DNA from: Incurvaria masculella
Taxonomy: Eukaryota; Arthropoda; Insecta; Lepidoptera; Incurvariidae
Direction: 5' to 3'
Length of the DNA: 64,000 bases
Assembly (NCBI GenBank): GCA_946894095.1
Contig: OX335645.2
Span: 24,203,001-24,267,000, forward strand
The position numbers and the translations under genes are program-made. Below, piece after piece: positions 55,696 through 64,000 of the stretch. Every line of letters begins with the position of its first letter. The stretch's first letter is position 1. The notes under the pieces are model-generated. The model saw only the letters and a program-made list of their open reading frames with translations. It did no database searches and was not told where the DNA came from.

Positions 55696-58665
55696 TTATC
55701 TGTTTTCTGTATCTTTTAAGATATTTAGTATTTTTATTTTAAACTCTCTTTTTGTGTTTATAAAAGGATCAACATCATTAAAGTTACGATTGTACTTATT
55801 GAAGATTCGAAACATGACCGAATTTTGAACGTAGTTTGTGTAATGTAGGGGGATATTGAATAAGTGTGTATGTCGTGTGCGTCGCGTTGGCACGTTAATT
55901 CCAATTTCGCCGACGAGCTCCGGACAGTCGACTCGACTATTCACTAGGTCATACAGCAGCCCCATATCCAGTACGGTTCTTCTATCTTCTAGTGGAAGTA
56001 TATTGTAAAAGGTACAGCTCCTTTTATAAGAATCAAACTTTTGCTTACTTTTGAAGTTTAAAAATTTAATGAATTTTTTTTGTATTCTTTCAATTAGGTC
56101 TGAATGGGTTATGTATTGAGGAGACCAAATACACGAACTATATTCAAGAATACTTCTGACATATGCAAAGTACATTGTCTTTAAGCACTCAATATTTTTA
56201 AATGGTTTGGCAATTCTCATAATAAATCCCAGGTTCTTGTATGCTTTATCTGCAATGGCATCTATGTTATAGGTAAACAGTAGCTTTGTATCCATTATTA
56301 CACCTAGATCACGTATAGTTTTAGTCTTAGAAATTGGAATGTTGTTTAATTTGTAATCAAATACTATGGGATTCGATCTGCGGGTGAATGTTATGTGCTG
56401 ACATTTACTAGCATTTACATTAATCCTATTGACAGTATAATAATCTGAGAGGTCATTTAGTTCTTTTTGAAGTTGCAAACAATCAGAATGAGAACGAATA
56501 ACTTGTATCACCTTTTTATCATCCGCGTACATTGAGTGCTTAGCAACAAGTATACATTTGCCTATATCAAAAATGTATGAATTGTAGAACAAAGGACCGA
56601 GTAAGGAGCCCTGCGGTACTCCTGAGGGAGTGGTGATGTAGTTTGATCGGAAACCCCCTATAACAACAGCTTGAGATCTATTTGTCAGATATGATTCGAC
56701 CCATCGGAGCAAATCACCATTTATTCCTAACGATTCGAGTTTTAGGATCAAAATGGTGTGATCTACACGGTCAAATGCTTTTTCAAAATCCGTGTAGATC
56801 ACATCAACTTGCCCACCCCGTTCCATGTTTTTTGTGATGTAGTTTGTAAATTGAGCCAGATTTGTAGTAGTGGAACGACCTTTCAGAAATCCATGTTGAG
56901 CTTCAGACATATGTTTACAGATAGTAGGATAAATTGCATTAAAAACTACTTTTTCTAATAATTTACTGAAAATATTAAGAATTGATATGCCACGGTAATT
57001 TTCAATTTTGGTTTTAGTACCCGTTTTGTGTATGGGGATTATTTGTCCTATTTTCCATACGTCTGGAAAAATACCTTCAGAGAGGGACCGGGAAAATATG
57101 ATTGAGAGAGGGTGTGCAAGGGAGTCTGCACAATTTTTAATGAAAATTGGAGACACCATATCGCTGCCAGATCCTTTGGTTGAGTCAACTTTTGAAAGTA
57201 ACTTTTTAACATGCGACTCGTCTATATTTATCCGGTGTATGTAATCTATGTTGCGGTGGTCGGAACCTATTATACTGTTATAATTATAGCTTGGATCTGG
57301 TTTTTGAAATACACTTTCAAAGAAATTATTAAAGCCATTACAGATGTTTTTTCCACCAGTTAATTGATCATTTCCGAGCGTTAGTGTCTGCGGATATGAG
57401 GAAGTTCCTCTTTTAGCCTTGACATACGACCATAATTTTTTAGAATTAGACCTAATAGAGAGTTGAATAGAATTAATATAATTATCATAACATTCACGTT
57501 GGACCCTGTGTTGTCGTTCCCTTAATAAGGAAAACTCATCATAATCACGTGGATTTTTGTGTAACTTCCAACGTGCGTGTTTTCGCATTTTTTCATTTAT
57601 TATTTTTATTAAAGATGGTGTATACCATGTTGGATATTTTTTAGAATTAAATTTAGTTTGGCAGGGTATGAATTTTTTAAAACATTCGTATATTTCCTTG
57701 TATAAGTATTTTACCGCATCGTTTACGGTCCCCATACGTAATTCTGCATCCCATTTAATATTATTTAAATAACTATTAATGTTTACATAATCGCCCCTAT
57801 TAAAACGATATCTTTGCGTCTTTACTTCTTGTAGCGGAGCTATAAATATATCGATTACTTCTAAAACAAAAGAAGGATGATAAGTATCTTCCTTTAGGAG
57901 GGGGCGATCGCATCTAGTTATTTCTAGAGGGAAATTGCTAAAGGCGAGGTCCAGAGTATTATCGCATGAATTTCTTAAAGTATTATATTGTGTAAATCCC
58001 AACAAATTAAGTTCTCCGACTAGTTGAACTCCAGATTGTTGAACCTCTAGTGAGCCGCGCTTGAGGTAAATAGGTGATTCATTTATCGCCCAAGATATTT
58101 GTGGTAAATTAAAATCTCCTAAGATAACAAAATTGTCTTTGCTGTAGTACGTAGATAAGCTAGTGATCGAGTCTATTATTCGGTGTATTTCAGCGGGAAG
58201 TGTAGCGGGCTGCGGAGCGATGTAAACAGCGGCAATGTGCAGCGGGGCGGAGGCAGGTGCGGGGCCGGGGAAGGCGGCCGGTGTGGTCCCTGAAGCGGGG
58301 AGGGCACACGCCGAGAGGGGCGGCGGGGGGGTGATACAGAGCGCACGCGCAGGCAGCGTGATCCAAATTAGCTCGGTGGGTGCACGCGAACCCAGATCAT
58401 TTCGTTCTGCGTGCAGAGATTTTAATGTACATATCATTACGCCACCACCGCGCCCCTTGTTTGTCTCCGCCGCGCTTCGATCGCATCTGAATACATCGTA
58501 GCGCGAGTCACAAATTTCACCGTCCAATATAGTGCTACATAACCATGTCTCTGATATTACAATGACATCAAATTCATTGGCAAGAATTGCTTGATTGAGT
58601 TCTGTAAGCTTTGTGCGAAGCCCACGAACATTTTGGTAATAAATTGTAAGACGAGAAGTATTCAT
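55696..58665 (-). CDS. LINE ORF2: AP-like endonuclease plus reverse transcriptase
   Basis: This 989-residue protein would nick target DNA and copy the element RNA at the nick. The N-terminal exonuclease/endonuclease/phosphatase-type domain covers about residues 5-270. Visible motifs are QNVRG (N12), SETW (E39), GDFN (D184, N186), DNTLDL (D235, D239) and a late YHPS (H263) where SDH is more usual. The reverse transcriptase spans about 490-800: NYRGIS near 556, HGFLKGRS near 591, YTDFEKAFD (D626), GVPQGSLLGP near 682 and YADD (713-716). A conserved-type C-terminal region follows (ILEYSSCIWS near 839). The ATG at 58,665 is a good start because the endonuclease fold begins within ten residues. 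A 31-residue Pro/Ala-rich stretch (112-142) sits in an endonuclease loop. In the RT, GPLFYNSYIFDI departs from the usual INDI, so activity is not certain. No frameshift or stop is seen. Confidence 0.95.
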   Translation of the reverse strand: MNTSRLTIYYQNVRGLRTKLTELNQAILANEFDVIVISETWLCSTILDGEICDSRYDVFRCDRSAAETNKGRGGGVMICTLKSLHAERNDLGSRAPTELIWITLPARALCITPPPPLSACALPASGTTPAAFPGPAPASAPLHIAAVYIAPQPATLPAEIHRIIDSITSLSTYYSKDNFVILGDFNLPQISWAINESPIYLKRGSLEVQQSGVQLVGELNLLGFTQYNTLRNSCDNTLDLAFSNFPLEITRCDRPLLKEDTYHPSFVLEVIDIFIAPLQEVKTQRYRFNRGDYVNINSYLNNIKWDAELRMGTVNDAVKYLYKEIYECFKKFIPCQTKFNSKKYPTWYTPSLIKIINEKMRKHARWKLHKNPRDYDEFSLLRERQHRVQRECYDNYINSIQLSIRSNSKKLWSYVKAKRGTSSYPQTLTLGNDQLTGGKNICNGFNNFFESVFQKPDPSYNYNSIIGSDHRNIDYIHRINIDESHVKKLLSKVDSTKGSGSDMVSPIFIKNCADSLAHPLSIIFSRSLSEGIFPDVWKIGQIIPIHKTGTKTKIENYRGISILNIFSKLLEKVVFNAIYPTICKHMSEAQHGFLKGRSTTTNLAQFTNYITKNMERGGQVDVIYTDFEKAFDRVDHTILILKLESLGINGDLLRWVESYLTNRSQAVVIGGFRSNYITTPSGVPQGSLLGPLFYNSYIFDIGKCILVAKHSMYADDKKVIQVIRSHSDCLQLQKELNDLSDYYTVNRINVNASKCQHITFTRRSNPIVFDYKLNNIPISKTKTIRDLGVIMDTKLLFTYNIDAIADKAYKNLGFIMRIAKPFKNIECLKTMYFAYVRSILEYSSCIWSPQYITHSDLIERIQKKFIKFLNFKSKQKFDSYKRSCTFYNILPLEDRRTVLDMGLLYDLVNSRVDCPELVGEIGINVPTRRTRHTHLFNIPLHYTNYVQNSVMFRIFNKYNRNFNDVDPFINTKREFKIKILNILKDTENR

Positions 58666-59264
58666 TGTAGCAGTAGTAATAGTTTTAGACTGTCACCTAT
58701 AAATATTAATTTGTAACATTCTAGATAAATCGCAGTTATCATGAGACTTGTATGTTTTATGGTGTAGTTTTCCCTGTAGGTAATAACGTGTAGTTGTTTC
58801 GGTACTTTAATTGTGCAGTGGCAAACATACAAGAGTTGTCTATGGCTATGGTAAAAATGTATAATTCTTACTTTTGTCATGTAGAAAATAGTATTTTCTC
58901 GCGTCGAGAAGTATAAATGTGTACTATTATGGAATGGTATTGCCTTGGGGACGGTTTTTGAGTTTGTTGAAATGTCCTTTTTTGATGTACGAATTAGGTT
59001 GTGTAATATAATTGTGAGAGTGTGTAAAATAATGATAGTGTTTAATAGTGTTGTTTTTGTGATATTTAGATAGTATTTGATTTTATTTTTTATAGAAATT
59101 AAAGTGTGAATGTGTAATGTGTAGTAATGTGTGCACAAGAATTCGCTAGTTACAAAGTGAAAAAATGTAAATATAGGTTTGTATATGAGACTAAGAAATA
59201 CTAAAAAAAATACTAAGAATATTACATCGCCTCTAATGTGGACAATAAATGAATAGAGATCCAT
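58662..59264 (-). CDS. Inter-ORF open frame of the LINE, unknown product (about 200 aa)
   Basis: Between ORF1 and ORF2 a third frame is open for 222 codons; its first ATG is at 59,264, giving 200 residues. Upstream of that ATG the frame stays open as far as the ORF1 stop (TTGA overlap at 59,330-59,327). Its own TGA overlaps the ORF2 ATG as ATGA (58,665-58,662). The product would be rich in Ile, Leu, Thr, His and Tyr, with hydrophobic stretches near residues 14-28 and 70-95, and resembles no family I know. The alternative is AT- and GT-rich spacer that happens to lack stops. The exact fit to both neighbours would suit coupled termination and re-initiation. Coding status is unproven. Confidence 0.35.
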   Translation of the reverse strand: MDLYSFIVHIRGDVIFLVFFLVFLSLIYKPIFTFFHFVTSEFLCTHYYTLHIHTLISIKNKIKYYLNITKTTLLNTIIILHTLTIILHNLIRTSKKDISTNSKTVPKAIPFHNSTHLYFSTRENTIFYMTKVRIIHFYHSHRQLLYVCHCTIKVPKQLHVITYRENYTIKHTSLMITAIYLECYKLIFIGDSLKLLLLLQ

Positions 59265-59326
59265 GGTATGAAATAGTCGTACTAGTTCTTTAAGATGGTT
59301 GCCGTTTACATGAGGTTGCGGTAGGT

Positions 59327-60715
59327 TCAAACAATCTTTTTTAGGTCCGTTTCCGAGCCAATGTGTACGAGATCGGATCTGTCGCTTTTGCGCATAAAAA
59401 TCTTACAGTTGCGGATCCAGACATAGGCATAGCTTTTCTCTGCTGCTTTGACTCGGCATAATCTGTATAATTGCTTGTTAGCGACAGTTAAGTGTTCGTT
59501 GACAAATATTTTCTTTGGGTCACCGCTGAGGCCTATGTCCGCCGTACTCATACCTTCTTTCTTCTTACGCAGACCTGACAAAATGCCATCCTTGTGCAGC
59601 CGGCTCCTTAGTTTGACTACGATGCAGCGTGGCCGGCCTTGTACGGCATGCATGGGTTGCACGCGATTCGAGAACTCAATATCTGAATCTTGAAGCAAAA
59701 CTCCAGCGTGCCGAGCTACGGAACGTACTAGCGCGGCCGTGGATTCGTCGCGACTTTCAGGTATCCCGCTGATTTCAATATTGTTCATCCTGGCCCACTG
59801 TTGCTGCTGCTGTTGCTCTTGGCGACTTTCTGAGATGGTTTTCTTCAAATCAGCGATGACAACCTCGAGCGAATCTACTTTTTTGGCCTTATCCTCTAAC
59901 TTTTTGATACGGTTTTCGTGTTCGTCGTGTTTTTCACTAATAAAGGTGACTGACTCTTTGAGTTCTGATAACTCAGATCGCACTGCTGTCATTTCTTCTT
60001 TGATGGATGTGCTGATTGTCTGGGTAAGATCCTCCATCTTCTGACCCTGCTCAATTTTCCATTCTTGTAGAAGTGCCAAAATATCTCCTTTCAGATCAGC
60101 CATCTGTCGGTCCTCTTCGCGCAGTTTACGCTTCCGCAGAGTGATTTTTTCTTGTCCTTCTTTGTCTGTACTTATATCAGGGTTTGATGAGTATGGTTTA
60201 CTAGGTGATCGCATCATTTGCTCACTTAAATAAGTGGACACGCAGATAGGAAATATTTCTATGTCGTTCGGGCGGCTGAGTATGTAAATTGAGTTCAGGT
60301 ATGTATATATAACGAACGACGCTCGTCCTATACAACTATGTTCATATTCTTGCGCGGAGAGACGGGAGGGGAAGACGGCAGCAGCGGGAGAGGTGCGGGT
60401 GCGCGGAGTCGTTCGAGATTTCAGGTTTTCAGGCGCTGCGTCTGAGTGGCGCTGCGTGGGGGAGCGAGACGAATTATGACAACTGCCTGTTTCCCCGCGG
60501 GTGTGAGGGGGCAGCGGAGGAGTGGCGTTTGGACAGATAATGGTGTAAGGCTGTGTAGGTGTCTTCTTACTTGTATTGTTTGTTGGTGGCTTCGTATCGG
60601 CTGATGCTGTGCGTGTCAGAGCGAGACAAAATGATGTATTTATTACGATGTAGGTATGCAGCACTGCAGCTCTGCGCACGTCCGATCGCCACGGTGTCAC
60701 GGAAAAGATGTCCAT
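59327..60715 (-). CDS. LINE ORF1: coiled-coil RNA-binding-type protein with FP-like C-terminal domain
   Basis: The frame gives 462 residues. The recognisable protein starts near M167/M168: a basic patch (LRKRKLREEDR, about 193-203), a long heptad-like charged helix (about 205-305) ending in a Gln run, then NNIEISGIPESRDES (311-325) and a C-terminal domain to residue 462. That layout matches insect LINE ORF1 proteins whose C-terminal part resembles the baculovirus FP domain; such proteins are thought to trimerise and coat element RNA. Residues 1-166 are rich in Pro, Thr and Ser and have no recognised domain. I think they are an open 5' UTR and that translation probably starts at the tandem ATGs at 60,217 or 60,214, giving about 295 residues. 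The TGA stop at 59,329-59,327 is immediately followed by the inter-ORF frame. Confidence 0.9.
   Translation of the reverse strand: MDIFSVTPWRSDVRRAAVLHTYIVINTSFCLALTRTASADTKPPTNNTSKKTPTQPYTIICPNATPPLPPHTRGETGSCHNSSRSPTQRHSDAAPENLKSRTTPRTRTSPAAAVFPSRLSAQEYEHSCIGRASFVIYTYLNSIYILSRPNDIEIFPICVSTYLSEQMMRSPSKPYSSNPDISTDKEGQEKITLRKRKLREEDRQMADLKGDILALLQEWKIEQGQKMEDLTQTISTSIKEEMTAVRSELSELKESVTFISEKHDEHENRIKKLEDKAKKVDSLEVVIADLKKTISESRQEQQQQQQWARMNNIEISGIPESRDESTAALVRSVARHAGVLLQDSDIEFSNRVQPMHAVQGRPRCIVVKLRSRLHKDGILSGLRKKKEGMSTADIGLSGDPKKIFVNEHLTVANKQLYRLCRVKAAEKSYAYVWIRNCKIFMRKSDRSDLVHIGSETDLKKIV
60218..60712 (-). other. Possible 5' UTR of the LINE, open in frame with ORF1
   Basis: This stretch is open in the ORF1 frame but encodes no recognisable domain. 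It mixes GC-rich segments coding for Pro, Ser and Thr runs with an AT-rich segment. Lacking domain support, I read it as leader sequence upstream of the likelier start at 60,217. An N-terminal extension of ORF1 cannot be excluded. Confidence 0.4.
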
Positions 60716-60851
60716 AATTAATGGATATAAATCTACACCCTAAGCTGATTTCGTATTCAAATTGCTCGTTGGCGCCACGTGATCCCCTCCGCCTGCGAGA
60801 TACATCTAGATAAATAAATAAATATTGAAATTTGATTAAAACAATCAGAGT

Positions 60852-60893
60852 CGGCGCGAGGCGGGGCGGGGCGGGGCGGGGCGGGGCGGGGCG
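60852..60893. repeat. GGGGC microsatellite (about 7 units)
   Basis: About seven GGGGC units on the plus strand, potentially G-quadruplex-forming. They lie 140 bp beyond the LINE ORF1 frame and continue into a GC-rich block to about 60,955. Whether this is LINE 5' UTR or host DNA is unclear. Confidence 0.85.
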
Positions 60894-62151
60894 GTGGAGC
60901 CCCCGCTGTCCTTTACTTTGCAGCGAGCCGCCGCGCGCCGCACCGGGCTGCGTTTAGGCATGCTTCATATATCGATAAAACATGTAGGGTTCGGTGTTTA
61001 CAAGGAGATTTATTTTTTAAATCGATATGGCTAGCAGTGCTGACGACGAAAGGTGCTCAGAAAAGCAAAATACACCTCGCCTCACATGACCGCTCCCCCG
61101 CGCCGGCGAGTGAGTGAGTTGAGTATACGAGTTCCGACGACACGTAAGAACACCTCGAAGAATACGAACTACACAGCATGCTATTTAGTGCAGCGAACAT
61201 TCGCCTTGGGACGCTCCGAATTCGCAAGCAAACTATAATAACGACAGGAAGACGTTTTCCACCAACTCATGGCTACGCTGCCGCCATACAAATGAATTTC
61301 GATCGCTCCTCCTGTCCTTCCTGCTCACTGAGTGTTCACTACAAACCCCTACATTTTCAGTGAGTCGGTCGGCCGGTCAGTTGTAATAGTCTCGTAACTT
61401 TTAAAGGAACGAATCCCACAGGAGCAATGAAAAAATTAAAAAAAAATATGAACAAGAATTTGAAAAAGTAAGCCTTTTTTTATATTTATTTATTTATTCA
61501 TGTAGTATAAAAAAATGCATGCCAACGTTATAAAACTTAGGTAGTATTAGTAGTAGTGAGTTACTAGTGCGTAATAGTAGTGATTATAATGTTCTGCATA
61601 ATATTTATGTTCACTTGTCCACTTTGGTATTTTGGCACGCACGGCACGGAGGCTCGGCGCCACAGCGGGAGCAGAAGTTGATGACTTATGTGGGTAGTTC
61701 GCATCGTTTCATAATGTCATCGGTTTCAGCTGCCGGACTAGGCTTCTGCCCGTATCCCGGCTAGTCTGAGATTCACACCCTCGAATTCGTATAAGGTTTA
61801 TTTATTATTATTGTGTTGGAAAAAGATGAAAGATAATGAGATATTTATTACACACAATTTAAAACACATTTAAAAAAATAGTATACAGGTATACAATAAA
61901 TAACTGTAAAATATTCGAAAGTATTTTTTTTAATGTACGTGTATTTCATTAGTGTGAGATGGATATTATATTCAAATGAAACTAAAATATCCTTGCAAAA
62001 GGTGTGTTGAACTTATAAATTCTCATAATGTATACCTAAATATGTAGTAGTATACCTAAATATGTAAACCAAGCGAAGCAGATTGCAGTGTTTATTTAGC
62101 TAGGTACAACTTTTTTAGAGAGTAGAAACACTAGGTTTTTTATGTTAAGCG
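60894..62151. other. Unique DNA right of the LINE
   Basis: GC-rich to about 60,955 and mixed to 61,380. The first part could still be LINE 5' sequence. 61,380-62,150 is AT-rich with no gene. Confidence 0.4.
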
Positions 62152-62195
62152 CGGCATATGGCGTACCCTAGGGACTCATATAACAGGTCTCCGAT
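62152..62195. repeat. Short dispersed motif shared with 48.6 kb
   Basis: GCGGCATATGGCGTACCCTA followed by ACTCATATAACAGGTC parallels 48,607-48,650. Confidence 0.5.
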
Positions 62196-62679
62196 GATGC
62201 CATAAATATTTGAGTTTACACGGGGGCCGCTAAAACCATGCCAGCAGGCCAGATGCTTCGAAGATGGTCTTTGGGGGACATACAAGTCGAAACAGACACA
62301 AAATAAGTAATATTATACAGGTACCAGTTAGATATCTAGGACCTTGGCGGGGTTCAACCCCTCTGCATATTTCCATCCATGCTCCGGCACAGGTGTGTCA
62401 CATGGGCTTCTGGCTAACAAGACCACCTTGACTCCGGAGTAACAAGTGATTAAACATTTATACATAGCCTACTCGCGTTGATACCATCGCTAAACAGTAA
62501 TTAATGATTGTCCGTATTTTTTTTTCTTTTTCAATGCAGAAGTGTACATTTAACTTTATTTGCGATTAGCTCGACCTTTACATACATGTAAATGTGTATT
62601 AAATAGTAAATAACAAATATAAATTACGAGGCATTCATGTATATACGGTTAGTAGTTCGGGATGTGTCGACTTGCCTTC

Positions 62680-62850
62680 CTTGCCATGGCTTATCATAGC
62701 TTTAAATCCAAACCCCGTTCATGCACCACTTTCTTTTGCTTTCTAAGCTGGATAACAACATTTCAACAAGTGAAGGTCCTGGCATGGTACCTAATTCCTT
62801 CAGGAATAGGGTGTATCATAACAGTAGATTTGCTATTAGACATGTTCGGT
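62680..62850 (+). mobile_element. SINE-A, sense, internally deleted
   Basis: Head B-box region and CATGCACCACTTTCTTTTGC join directly to GAAGGTCCTGGCATGGTACC and TAATTCCTTCAGGAATAGGG. The centre of the body is missing. Confidence 0.75.
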
Positions 62851-64000
62851 TTAATAGAAAATATCTCCTTTATTTCCTGTTCAATAATTAATCGCACATG
62901 TACATTTCGGTCAAGTGGCTTGGAAAATATTGTTGAAATGTTGAAAAAATAATAATACTATCGATAGCAGTAGGTTATCCGTACGTGGAACATCACTAGC
63001 CGCGATGAGAGAGCATGTGTCGGTCCCTGCGCCCGCGCGCCCAATTATAATTACAAGCTATAAACAACTTCAAACTGCGTGAGTACTGAGTATACAACAA
63101 CCTGCCTTAATGTATTTGAAACTTTTAAATAAAAAGTCTAGACCTATTCAATATGTAAATATTTTTTAAAACCTTCATAGCACCAGAGTTCATTTGTTTA
63201 TATTTACAAAACTTTCCGAATCCGAATGCACAAAAATGTATGCTACAAAACCCGCTATGTAACCTTGTGTTATTTTTCAACAGATATTTCTTTATTGTTT
63301 TATGTAACTGGACATGGATGGCTAACACCAAACCCACCGGTATGATATAAGCCCAGCACACTGCATTCCTGAAAGATTTCGGTGCCATGCTAGGACCTTC
63401 ACTAGTTAAAATGTTCTTTTCCAACTCAGAAAGAGAAAGAAATAGGTGCGTGAAAGGGGTTGGGGTTTGAAGCTATGACCTCTGGCATGGAAGGCAAGTC
63501 CACACGCCCCCGAGTTATAAGCCGCTCAAGCGTGAATGCCTCGTAATTTATTGATCAAGCGAGCGTGAAGCGCGGGCGTTTCATAGTTTCAGGTTGGTCA
63601 AAATTGGTTTCGTACGTCTTCTATAGTCGAATTTCTCAAGCAATTAATTCTCTTGAAATTTTGTGAGCAGGATGTTTTTTCTTGAGCTGTTAGATTTGGC
63701 TTACTTATGGATACAAGTTAAGTTATCAAAACAACAAAACATACAGACTTAGCTCTCAGTTGATTAATTGAAACTCCAACATTTCAGAAAAATATATCTT
63801 AATTTGACTGAGCAATCATGCACGAGCAGTGGCTATGAATCTCAGAATATGAGTTGACTCGCCCAGAATGACCGTATCCGATTTGCAGTGGTTATATACT
63901 TTTAAGTTTTTTTATGCAAAAATGGTTATCGGAAAAACCTGGCAACTCTTGTTTATAATAATAAAAGTTTGTCCTATATTTGTTTGCATACATATACGAG
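62851..64000. other. Unique AT-rich DNA around a SINE-A copy
   Basis: Apart from the 63.3-kb SINE-A and the short motif shared with 18.6 kb (63,630-63,672), nothing recognised to the window end. Confidence 0.4.
63295..63532 (-). mobile_element. SINE-A, antisense, internally deleted, tRNA-type head variant
   Basis: The 3' end (ATGTAACTGGACATGGATGG) through GGTGCCATGCTAGGACCTTC joins to AACTCAGAAAGAGAAAGAAA and the head (GACCTCTGGCATGGAAGGCA; CGAGTTATAAGCCGCTC). The deletion resembles that of the 1.3-kb copy. Confidence 0.85.

Larger units (their letters stand above)
55252..60715 (-). mobile_element. Apparently intact CR1/Jockey-type non-LTR retrotransposon (LINE)
   Basis: A LINE reads right to left: a 5' region running into ORF1, an inter-ORF frame, ORF2, a 3' UTR, then a tail of about six AAAAT units (55,252-55,285 on the plus strand as TTTTA repeats). 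Both main frames are uninterrupted and the catalytic motifs are present, so this may be a recent insertion. The tail type and the ORF2 motifs fit the CR1/Jockey superclade; I cannot name the family. The 5' end is not resolved: 60,715 is only the upstream limit of the ORF1 frame, and I found no target-site duplication matching the sequence left of the tail. The 3' UTR (55,286-55,695) contains a GT-rich low-complexity block. Confidence 0.93.

Overview
The window looks like gene-poor, repeat-rich insect nuclear DNA, most likely from a moth or butterfly. The background is AT-rich with short GC-rich patches. The repeats are of kinds familiar from Lepidoptera: a CR1/Jockey-like LINE, RTE 3' ends, tRNA- and 5S-headed SINEs, a dispersed repeat with an internal GGAC microsatellite, and many fold-back MITEs. 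I could not recognise any host protein-coding gene. Almost all short open frames lie in repeats or GC-rich patches and carry no recognisable domain. The clade assignment rests on repeat character, not on a marker gene.

Positions 1-43,400 are a mosaic of unique AT-rich DNA, GC patches (for example near 2.85, 4.7, 7.45, 10.4, 14.9, 17.0, 27.1, 31.0 and 36.1 kb) and repeats. The dominant repeat is one SINE family, called SINE-A here. It is about 400 bp when full length and about 27 copies or fragments occur in both orientations. Most copies that keep a head have a tRNA-type Pol III head; three carry a head related to 5S rRNA on the same body. Other families are a GGAC-microsatellite repeat, a roughly 250-bp repeat (Rep-C), and several hairpin MITEs. 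Nested insertions at 2.1-2.7, 11.9-12.3, 36.3-37.0 and 50.9-51.7 kb give relative ages.

Positions 43,400-51,700 hold a 5S-headed SINE followed by a 35-bp minisatellite, a decayed Jockey-like reverse transcriptase relic, and a striking 460-bp element at 51,131-51,590. That element has perfect 82-bp inverted arms around a tRNA-Lys-like cloverleaf and lies inside an older SINE-A copy, bounded by a 12-bp target-site duplication.

Positions 51,722-55,172 hold 73 tandem copies of a 44-bp satellite. The whole block, with unique sequence on each side and a poly(A)-like tail, is bounded by a 13-bp direct repeat, as if the array had been inserted by retroposition.

Positions 55,252 to at least 60,715 hold an apparently intact non-LTR retrotransposon on the minus strand. 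It has ORF1 (coiled coil plus FP-like domain), ORF2 (endonuclease plus reverse transcriptase) and a third open frame of about 200 codons that fills the gap between them and touches both. The rest of the window (61-64 kb) is unique AT-rich DNA with two more SINE-A copies.

The proteins seen are retrotransposon proteins. ORF1 would coat the element RNA and ORF2 would nick DNA and reverse transcribe. Machinery of this kind could also have mobilised the SINEs and the satellite-bearing retroposon.
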